From: Candidatus Absconditabacterales bacterium
GTDB lineage: Bacteria > Patescibacteriota > Gracilibacteria > Absconditabacterales > Absconditicoccaceae
DNA: 5,334 bases
Assembly: GCA_937965925.1 (NCBI GenBank)
Contig: CALCME010000120.1
Span: 1-5,334 of the forward strand
Direction: 5' to 3'
A program made the position numbers and the translations under genes. The number at the start of each line of letters is the position of its first letter. The stretch's first letter is position 1. Positions 1 through 5,334 of this stretch are shown in pieces. The notes beneath the pieces are model-generated. The model saw nothing but the letters and a program-made list of their open reading frames with translations, did no database searches and was not told the origin of the DNA.

Positions 1-1
1 G

Positions 2-556
2 AAGTTACACTATATTTGAAACGCTAGGAATGATACTGTTAATCATCTATGATTCACTGATTCTGAATGAAATATTTTGTGATATTGTAGTTTTTCATTA
101 TTAGATAGAGATTATCCTTTAGTTGCTTTTGATGACGAAGATATAACAAGAGATGATGTTCTGAATATGACTAGAGCTTTTTCTATTAATTGAGCACCAA
201 AAAATTTAATGTCATCTTTGTACCACCATTGTTATAAATTACTGCAAAAAGAATATCCAGAGAAAAAATATATTATTACATATATTAATCAAAATTTACT
301 TTTTGAATGAAGTTCATTTAAGGGTGCAAGTTATTTTCCCAAAGGACTTAGTCCTATGCAATATCTTTATGTTGATTGAATCTACTCAAACAGAAAATCA
401 ATTAAATTATCTGATGTTGTGAAAAACAATGAGTTAGAGTGTCTTCCTATAGTTATGCTTGCTAGATGATTAACAAAATGAACAAATAAGGAACTTGAAA
501 GACTAAATTGATGTAGTATAAAAATAATTCCAAAAAAAATGTATTTAAAATGATAA
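2..556 (+). CDS. GNAT/Mom-like acyltransferase-fold protein (5' truncated)
   Basis: An open frame enters from before the window and runs 184 codons to TAA, followed at once by a second TAA; it stays open only if TGA is glycine (11 of 13 Gly codons). There is no start in the window. The visible part has a stretch with NMTRAF, then APKNLMSSL, a strand with YIITYINQ, then FEGSSFKGASYF and YLYVDGIYSNRK. This order (Arg-rich strand, PKN..S helix, S/T-Y-I/V-D/N strand, then G..(Y/F)+A..(F/W) loop) resembles Mom-type DNA-modification proteins and related phage proteins of the GNAT fold. That resemblance comes from memory of family patterns, not from alignment. If correct, it would use an acyl-CoA-type donor on a nucleotide, DNA base or other amine. 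The next gene starts 6 nt after the second stop's first base, so it is probably co-transcribed with the kinase. Coding status is near certain; function is tentative. Confidence 0.75.
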
Positions 557-562
557 TAATAT

Positions 563-1126
563 ATGAAAAAAATATTTGTTTGAGGAGTCCAGTGAGTATG
601 AAAGTCATCAATCATAAAGAAAATTTCTACTAGAAACGAAAATGTCTGATCTTTTTCATATTGATGAAGGCTAGTTGAAGTCGCAAAAAAAGAAATTTCT
701 AACTACACTAATTTTGATTGATTATCAGGTCAGCAAAGAGAGATTGTTTTAAATATCGTAAAAGAGCAATTAAATGAGATCCTGAATAAAAAGAATTTTG
801 AGTTGCTATTGTTTGATAATCACTATACTATTTTTAGGGAATGAAAAATAATGGATACATTTGCGGATAAGAATATACTTTTTTATGATAAGCTTCTCCT
901 TATTTCCGCAAAAAAAGAATTGATAGCTAATAGAATTGCAAAAGATTTTCAAAAAGAAAGGGTATCTATAGCATCAAAAGAAGATTTTCTTGAAATTCAT
1001 CAAAATAAAGAGTTAGAAAGATTTCATTTTCTGTCTCATAAGTATAGTATAGAGTTTCTAGAGGTATTTAATAATTGATCACTAATAGAGTCAGTTTCAA
1101 AGATAGAGAGTTTTATGAAATTATAA
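563..1126 (+). CDS. AdkA-like P-loop nucleotide kinase
   Basis: This 187-residue protein opens with a strand and a Walker A loop, GVQGVGKS at residues 8-15, of which two loop glycines and the Gly just before it are TGA codons. Later landmarks follow the archaeal adenylate kinase (AdkA) layout: SYGGRLVEVAKKE (32-44) where AdkA has NFGTVMFEVA, LSGQQR (54-59) where AdkA has LDPDTQ, a hydrophobic strand ending in FDNHYTI (84-90) matching VDTHSTI, and an R-rich lid region followed by EIHQNKELERFHFLSHKYS (144-162). The likely reaction is phosphate transfer from ATP to a (d)NMP in the cytoplasm; the true substrate cannot be read from the sequence. AdkA in Archaea is about 190 residues, so this looks full length. 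ATG at 563 directly precedes the P-loop strand; there is no Shine-Dalgarno, and a GATAAT-like box lies 5 nt upstream. It sits between the acyltransferase-like gene and the HAM1 gene (9-nt gap), which suits a nucleotide-processing operon. Confidence 0.85.
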
Positions 1127-1135
1127 TATATACAT

Positions 1136-1714
1136 ATGAATAAATTATATTTATGTACATCTAATAAATGAAAAGTAGAATTATTTTCAAATTATGCTAA
1201 GAATTATGATTTTGTTGTAGAAAGTATCAATTTCGACATTCCAGAATCTAGAAATTTAGACTGCTGAATTATTTCTGAAGAAAAGGTTATATACTCATAT
1301 AATAAAATAAAGAAGCCAGTAATAGCTGTTGATTCTTGACTTTATATAGATGCTCTATGATGATTTCCAATGACATTTGTGAAATTTGCACTTGGATCAA
1401 TATGAGTAGAGTGAATAATTAAACTGCTTGAATGAAAACCAAGAACCTGTGTAATAGTAAATTCTGTTTCTTTTTTCGATACAGAATTGAGTGTACCAAT
1501 CACTTTTAAAGAAGAGCTTAAATGACATATTTCTAGTAATATTGCTTGAAACTTGAAGCCTTATAATTGGAGTGTCTTACATAAAATATTTATACCAGAT
1601 TGAAGCAAAAAAACATTAGCAGAAATGAGTAAAGATGAGTACCTCTTATGGAACAATAAGAGGCTTGAGGGATGATTTGTGGAACAAATGTTTGATTTTA
1701 TTTTTAATAAATAG
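1136..1714 (+). CDS. HAM1/RdgB-type (d)ITP/XTP pyrophosphatase, divergent
   Basis: This 192-residue protein has the HAM1/ITPase signature: LCTSNKGKVELF (6-17) for the T-x-N-x-x-K-x-x-E start, VDSGLYIDALGGFPM (65-79) for the DSGL metal/catalytic loop, FVKFALGSIGVEGIIKLLEG (81-100) matching the eukaryotic/archaeal ITPase version of that helix, and LAEMSKDEYLLWNNKR (161-176) for the AEM..eeK...SHR end. The family hydrolyses non-canonical (d)NTPs such as ITP/dITP and XTP to the monophosphate and pyrophosphate, cleaning the nucleotide pool. The length is normal. Two family positions look changed: the usual Y-D-P region reads PYNW (142-145), and the usual S-H-R reads N-N-K-R (173-176), so substrate choice may differ or activity may be altered. 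D66 is kept. Twelve of 14 glycines are TGA. ATG at 1136 follows TATAAT by 8 nt with no Shine-Dalgarno. The next gene begins 1 nt after the TAG stop. Confidence 0.88.
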
Positions 1715-1715
1715 T

Positions 1716-2639
1716 ATGGAGGAAAATATAATTAGGCATGCCCTTTGGTCTTCTTGGAGTAAAGAGACCGCACATCTTGAGGTAAAAGAATCACGAAATG
1801 CTATAAACAGAACTGTTTGACAGTGTGCTGTTACATCAATGTTGGTGCAAGAAATCTTGTGAGGAGAAATTATTAAGGCAGAAGTTCCAAATTATTGATA
1901 TTCTCACTTCTGGAATAAAGTTGATTGAAAAGAAATTGATTTTACATCTGATCAATTTACCGATTGACCACCAATTTTTGAAGAGAAAAAAATATACGAT
2001 TTAAATCGTCTAATGTCTAATAATAATACTAATGAAAGATATTGAATCTTAAAAAAAGATTTCGAGCGTTTTATTAAAGATTATGAAAATATTGAATCGG
2101 AGGTTTCCATTTGTCGCCTATGCCCTAAAGTTTCGCATTTCAAACATGATTCAATTTATTTTTGAAAAAACTGCTCATTGTTGTTTATCTGAGAAGCTCC
2201 GGCAAGGGGCTGATGGAGAATTACCTGAAAAGCTTGGAAAAATGAAAAATGAAAAATTATACCATCTTGAAGGGTTTTACAAAAACTTTTAGACTTGCTA
2301 GACATCAATTTGTTTGATGTTACTTTTACTGAAGCAATAAAATGTTTCCCTCAAGATAGGAAAATCTTGCCAGAGGCAATGGCAAACTGTAGTCCAATAA
2401 TGTATAAACAGATTAAATTGTTGGATCCTAATGCTCTCATTACATTATGAGATCATGCAACCAGAGCATTTTTATGAAATGAGTACAAAAAATTTTGAGA
2501 TGTAGTATGAAAAGAATTTGAGGTTAAGGTTGGAGAGAAGATATATAAACTTTTTCCTATATATCATCCTTCACCAATTTCGCCTAAATCTTATACTTGA
2601 AATGTACCTATTTTTAATCGTCTAAAAGAGTATATATAA
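1716..2639 (+). CDS. YunG-like domain fused to Fe-S uracil-DNA glycosylase-like domain
   Basis: This is one uninterrupted 307-residue frame with 17 of 20 Gly codons as TGA. Residues 1-85 match the YunG family pattern: ALWSSWSKET (9-18), GQCAVTSMLVQEILGGEI (35-52), YSHFWNKVDGKEIDFTSDQF (62-81). C37, H64 and D75 occur in the order of a Cys-His-Asp site; that reading is my inference. Residues 130-307 match the family 4/5 uracil-DNA glycosylase group. C133 and C136 (CRLC), C210 (EAIKC) and C225 (MANC) sit where the four 4Fe-4S cysteines lie. Motif A is FIGEAPARGGWRITG (157-171), PSGRVLQKLL (183-192) follows, and YHPSPISP (283-290) is the HPS motif. Such enzymes remove uracil or other deaminated bases from DNA. 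GEAPA lies between family 4 (GEAPG) and family 5 (APA), so the exact family and base specificity are open. ATG at 1716 is 1 nt after the HAM1 stop. Upstream in-frame codons are open but lie inside HAM1, and the YunG match begins right here. Confidence 0.87.
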
Positions 2640-2679
2640 AAAACAGCTTGAAATTTTGAATGCAATTCAATTGATATAG

Positions 2680-2824
2680 TGATTAAAAACGACCCAAAGT
2701 AGAGGAAGCACGAGATTGTTTGGTATGAACTCATTAAATAGAAGAGCATAGATGATTAGATGATGCTCTCCACGAAGCTAAAATCGTGTATGAATTGTAT
2801 AAGATGTGAAAATTTAAGATCTAG
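2680..2824 (+). pseudogene. Frameshifted remnant of DEDDh exonuclease C-terminus
   Basis: One frame, open from 2738 to TAG at 2822, reads IEEHRGLDDALHEAKIVYEL and ends MGKFKI, with two TGA-Gly codons. The H-x-x-L-D-D-A pattern followed by an amphipathic helix is the third exonuclease motif and C-terminal end of DnaQ/RNase T-type 3'-5' exonucleases. A second frame, open from 2680 to 2748, reads RLFGMNSLNR and would join it through one frameshift near 2740. The first two exonuclease motifs (D-x-E and the middle D) are not present upstream, where the four-gene cassette begins, so only a tail survives. No start or ribosome site is seen. It could be a chance match, but the spacing and the hydrophobic pattern after the motif argue for a real remnant. 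Confidence 0.4.
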
Positions 2825-2833
2825 TATATATAC

Positions 2834-2867
2834 AAAAGGGTGGTGGCAATTTGCCCCCACCCTTTTT
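2834..2867. terminator. Bidirectional rho-independent terminator
   Basis: A 15-bp stem runs AAAAGGGTGGTGGCA / TGCCCCCACCCTTTT with one T-C mismatch and a 3-nt ATT loop. It is followed by T5 on the plus strand and, read from the other side, by TTTT from the A-run. It lies between the end of the plus-strand cassette and debris and the end of minus-strand recG (stop at 2931), so it can stop both convergent units. It is the only GC-rich hairpin with flanking T-runs that I see in the window. Confidence 0.9.
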
Positions 2868-2930
2868 CTGTTCTACGGATACAAATACAGTATGTTTGTA
2901 CCTCTACACAGATAATGGAGATATATACCC

Positions 2931-4973
2931 CTACACCAACAACTCCCCAATCTTCTCCTGTGTCTCATCTCACAAGACTTGCTGTATATACTCAGGATGA
3001 TGCTGCGTGAGTCGTAGTCATGCTTCTTTTACTTCTGCCAGGAATTTGGTATCGGTCAGTATCTCTAGAGGTACATCAGTCTGCCCAGACTGTCTGGTCC
3101 CAAGCATCTCACCAGCTCCACGAATCTGGAGATCTATTTCTGCGAGTTTGAAACCATCCATGGTATTTTCCATATGTCTGAGTCTTTGATAGGTCTCTCA
3201 TGACTTACGAGGGGTCTGGAGGAAACAATATGATTGTATATCGTTTCTTCATACACGTCCACGTAGCTGATGTAACTGCGAGAGTCCAAAACGCTCAGCG
3301 TTTTTGATGATAATGATGGTCGCATCTGGTATATCTATACCTACTTCTATCACTGTCGTACTTACCAATATCACATATTTCCCTGACTTGAAGTCTTTCA
3401 TTACTTGATCTTTGTCTGCTGATTTCATCTTCCCATGCATGAGTCATATCTTGCCTGCTAGTTCCGGATATATAGCTTGAGTTTCTTCTCGCTCTGCTAG
3501 TACTGATGCTGTGTCTTCCAAGTGTTCTGATTCGTCGATAAGTGGCGTGACGACAAAAACTTTTTGTTCTTGCTCGATCTTGGTCAGGACTCGAGGTTTC
3601 ATCTTTTTTGCTTCTGTGTTTGAGACTATCTTGGTCTGTATAGGTTTTCTACCAGCAGGCATTTCATCTATCACACTCACCTCAAACTCTCCAAAAAAAG
3701 CGAGAGTCAACGAACGAGGTATAGGAGTAGCAGTCATCTGGAGCAAGTGAGGACTGTCAAAACGTTGGAAAAATCCCCTCTGTCTCACTCAGAACTTATG
3801 TTGCTCATCGATGATCGCGAGCTGGAGGTTATGAAAATTTATATCTTGTTGTATGATTGCGTGTGTCCCGACGATGATATCTATCGAGCCTGCGGCGAGT
3901 GATTGTTTGATTTTTTTCTTCTCACTAGCAGTAAGTGATCCAGTCAGTAACTGTATACGTATACCAAGTGGCAAGAATAACTTCGCGAGGCTACGATAAT
4001 GCTGGACTGCCAATACTTCCAATGGAGCAAGTAACGCGATTTGTCCGTTGTTTTTGCGAAGTATATGATATGCTACTGCTGCTGCGACGACGGTCTTACC
4101 ACTACCTACATCTCACTGTAACAGACGCATCATGGTGCGATCACCGTGTATATCGTCGATCATTTCTTTGATACAGCGTTTTTGTGCACCTGTGAGGGTA
4201 AAAGGTAGCGTCGCAAGAAATTCTTTGATATATGTCCGATCTGGTTCTTGTGATGTCTTGGTATGTATATAGTTGAGCTTGGATTGGAGTGAGTGGAGTT
4301 GTATACGCAACAATCTCATAAAAAACAATCTCCTTTGTGCTGCTACCTGCTGTTCAAAACTCTCTGGGAAGTGGAGCTGTGAGATAGTCTGGACAATGTT
4401 GGGCAAATCGTATCTATCCAAGAATGTTTCTGGAAGATCTGTGGTAAATAATTCTGCTATATATGGTTGCAGCAAGAACATTTTCTTGGCAAACCATGCT
4501 GCCTTGATGCCTTGCATATCACTATATATAGGGTATATCCTTCCGACTTCTGCTGATTCACTTTCGGCACCACTGGTGTCATGTGCTGGGATGACTTGTG
4601 GATGCATGAACTTCACCTTCCCATAGCTTCCCGTTGGTTTTCCTATGACATAGTATCGCTTGAGTAACTCTATCTTCTTGAAATCATAACTCATACGAAA
4701 ATACTGTATCATCACTTTCACTTCGTTTTCATCTATAAGGGTGACCTCTTGTATTTGTTTGCCTGTGCGAGTACGGATGATATTTTTCTTGACTACTTTG
4801 AGTTTTACTGTCTGTACCTCGTCTTCTACGAGTTCTTCTAGCTTCTTGATATTACTTCTATCTTCATAGGCACGCGGGAAGTATAACAAAAGATCTCTTG
4901 CTGATGGATATCCATTTTCTGCAAGTTTTTGTATATATGGTGCGGTGGTGCGGAGGGTTTTTCTGAGGTCCAT
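2931..4973 (-). CDS. recG: ATP-dependent DNA helicase RecG
   Basis: This complete 680-residue protein is close to the usual RecG length. RecG remodels stalled replication forks and branch-migrates Holliday junctions. Residues 1-50 (DLRKTLRTTAPYIQKL, then DLLLYFPRAYEDR) are the typical RecG start, followed by the wedge/OB region that grips branched DNA. The helicase core shows LTGAQKRCIKEM (~271-282), Walker A GDVGSGKT (287-294), APLEVLAVQH, DEQH (389-392), MTATPIPRSL (413-422), GLMHGKM (510-516), VSTTVIEVGIDIPDATI, and QLRGRVGR (569-576). DLQIRGAGEMLGTRQSG (614-630) is the RecG C-terminal block. Seven glycines are TGA (287, 395, 510, 575, 592, 652, 668), several of them in catalytic motifs; the N-terminal 286 residues use only GGN. 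The start is fixed: ATG at 4973 is preceded three codons upstream by an in-frame TAG (4982-4980). No Shine-Dalgarno is seen. The gene stands alone, divergent from the gene at 5261, with the 2834-2867 hairpin as its terminator. Confidence 0.97.
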
Positions 4974-5017
4974 GGAGAGCTAGAGAAGTGGGAGGAGCAA
5001 AAAGCAAAAGAGTTTTT

Positions 5018-5033
5018 GTATATATATATATAC
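5018..5033. repeat. Perfect (TA)n palindrome upstream of recG
   Basis: GTATATATATATATAC reads the same on both strands. It sits 45 bp before the recG ATG, in its presumed leader. The 10-bp core GTATATATAC recurs at 2824-2833, just past the debris next to the terminator, and at 5153-5162. It could be a regulator site, a flexible DNA element, or simply the AT-rich spacer style of this genome. Confidence 0.55.
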
Positions 5034-5105
5034 CTAAGTATTTGAAATAAGAGTTCGACATCCATACATATGGTTTTATTCTTCAGAATGTAGTTGTATA
5101 TGTAC

Positions 5106-5124
5106 AGACACATTGCATGTGTCT
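5106..5124. promoter_or_regulatory. 8-bp inverted repeat, possible operator
   Basis: AGACACAT-TGC-ATGTGTCT has perfect 8-bp arms around a 3-nt centre. No T-run follows on either strand, so it is not a standard terminator. It lies about midway between the two divergent genes, 133 bp from the recG start and 136 bp from the start at 5261. A dimeric repressor site is the simplest reading, though no regulator gene is in view. Confidence 0.4.
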
Positions 5125-5132
5125 AATCAGGG

Positions 5133-5148
5133 TGATATATATATATCA
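5133..5148. repeat. Perfect 16-bp TGATATATATATATCA palindrome
   Basis: This second long TA-core palindrome of the divergent spacer ends in TGA/TCA instead of GTA/TAC. It lies 8 bp from the AGACACAT inverted repeat and 5 bp from the GTATATATAC at 5153, so three dyads are packed within about 57 bp. Whether it binds anything cannot be told from sequence. Confidence 0.45.
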
Positions 5149-5200
5149 GTTAGTATATATACCCTACCAAGCATATCTAGGTTGAAAAAACAACAAAGTC

Positions 5201-5228
5201 TTGACAAAATAAATCTTGCCTTTATACT
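5201..5228 (+). promoter_or_regulatory. Sigma70-type promoter for the gene at 5261
   Basis: TTGACA (5201-5206) is a perfect -35 box and TATACT (5223-5228) matches the -10 consensus at five of six bases; the spacer is 16 bp. Initiation near 5235 would give a leader of about 26 nt before the ATG at 5261. It is by far the best promoter match in the window. Confidence 0.8.
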
Positions 5229-5260
5229 GTATATGTTTATTTTTGTAATTCATTATATAT

Positions 5261-5334
5261 ATGTCTCTTTCTCAATCTATTGGTGTTAATGGTACTGAAT
5301 CATCAGAAAACTTGAATGAAGTAGTAAATGATCT
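5261..5334 (+). CDS. Unidentified protein, N-terminal fragment (3' truncated)
   Basis: From ATG at 5261 the frame stays open for 24 codons to the window end, beginning MSLSQSIGVNGTESSENL. The residues are polar, rich in Ser, Asn and Glu, with no signal peptide or recognisable motif, so I cannot name it. Support for its being real is the near-consensus promoter just upstream and the absence of stops. Both glycines are GGT, unlike the TGA-heavy cassette. The ATG is preceded by TTATATAT and has no Shine-Dalgarno. Confidence 0.6.
   Translation, partial: MSLSQSIGVNGTESSENLNEVVND

Larger units (their letters stand above)
4974..5260. other. Divergent intergenic region between recG and the gene at 5261
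   Basis: These 287 bp must hold the control regions for recG (leftward) and the next gene (rightward). They contain two perfect 16-bp (TA)n palindromes (5018-5033, 5133-5148), a third shorter GTATATATAC (5153-5162), an 8-bp inverted repeat (5106-5124), and one clear rightward promoter (5201-5228). For recG, a TATACT on the minus strand at 5157-5152 is a possible -10 box, but I find no convincing -35 partner. Short open frames here are in the wrong frame, AT-biased and without recognisable motifs, so I call no gene. Confidence 0.7.

Noticed and set aside
382..615. Minus-strand open frame of 77 codons opposite the GNAT-like gene and the kinase start
   Set aside because: It is rich in Phe/Tyr/Ile/Ser from the complement of AT-rich coding DNA, has no motif, and lies antisense to two well-supported genes.
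1635..1715. N-terminal extension of the YunG-UDG protein starting at 1635
   Set aside because: The frame is open but it lies entirely inside the HAM1 gene, and the YunG match begins at the ATG at 1716, directly after the HAM1 stop.
2083..2292. Plus-strand open frame of 69 codons inside the UDG fusion gene
   Set aside because: It is in another frame than the continuous YunG-UDG protein, whose motifs (CRLC, GEAPA) run straight through this stretch with TGA as glycine.
2..2639. Recently decayed pseudogenes full of in-frame stops
   Set aside because: Every interrupting codon is TGA; TAA and TAG occur only at gene ends, and the TGA positions fall on expected glycines, so the genes are intact under table 25.
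2880..2900. Inverted repeat TACAAATAC / GTATGTTTGTA beyond the recG stop
   Set aside because: The arms need a bulge and leave a 1-nt loop, so it cannot form a good hairpin; the strong terminator nearby explains this region better.
4273..4626. Plus-strand open frame of 117 codons opposite recG, with others at 3007, 3511 and 3935
   Set aside because: All are antisense shadows of recG; they are Cys/Ser-rich with no recognisable motif, while recG matches its family along its whole length.
4838..5113. Minus-strand open frames of 91 and 65 codons over the recG 5' end
   Set aside because: They are in other frames than recG, translate the (TA)n tract as an Ile/Tyr repeat, and show no motif or start signal.

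Overview
The window reads coherently only if TGA codes for glycine (translation table 25). That code is known from the candidate phyla Absconditabacteria (SR1) and Gracilibacteria (BD1-5) of the Patescibacteria/CPR and from their phages. The clearest proof is the minus-strand recG gene. Read with the standard code it breaks into several pieces. Read with TGA=Gly it is one 680-residue protein, and glycines expected in helicase motifs (GDVGSGKT, DEQHKFG, GLMHGKM, QLRGRVGR) fall exactly on TGA codons.

Layout: (1) Positions 1-2639 (+) hold a tight, very AT-rich row of four genes. They are the 3' part of a GNAT/Mom-like protein gene, an archaeal-adenylate-kinase-like P-loop kinase, a divergent HAM1/RdgB-type NTP pyrophosphatase, and a fusion of a YunG-like domain to a Fe-S uracil-DNA-glycosylase-like domain. 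The gaps are 6, 9 and 1 nt, so they are probably one transcription unit. (2) Positions 2640-2833 hold debris, including what looks like the frameshifted C-terminal end of a DEDDh exonuclease. (3) A strong hairpin at 2834-2867 can terminate transcription from both sides. (4) Positions 4973-2931 (-) are recG, complete. (5) Positions 4974-5260 are a divergent intergenic region with (TA)n palindromes, an 8-bp inverted repeat and a near-consensus promoter. (6) From 5261 (+) an unidentified gene begins and runs off the window.

The two halves differ sharply. By hand count, 49 of 58 glycines in the four-gene cassette are TGA, against 7 of 39 in recG, and the cassette is much richer in A+T. The cassette therefore looks foreign, possibly from a phage or plasmid that uses the same code, sitting beside a housekeeping gene. 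Together its products could act on nucleotides and DNA bases: an NMP kinase, an NTP pyrophosphatase, a base-excision-type glycosylase and a possible base- or nucleotide-modifying acyltransferase. I propose it as a candidate nucleotide-pool or DNA-modification module. That joint function is an inference; only the family assignments rest on visible motifs. I saw no tRNA, rRNA, CRISPR array or insertion sequence.
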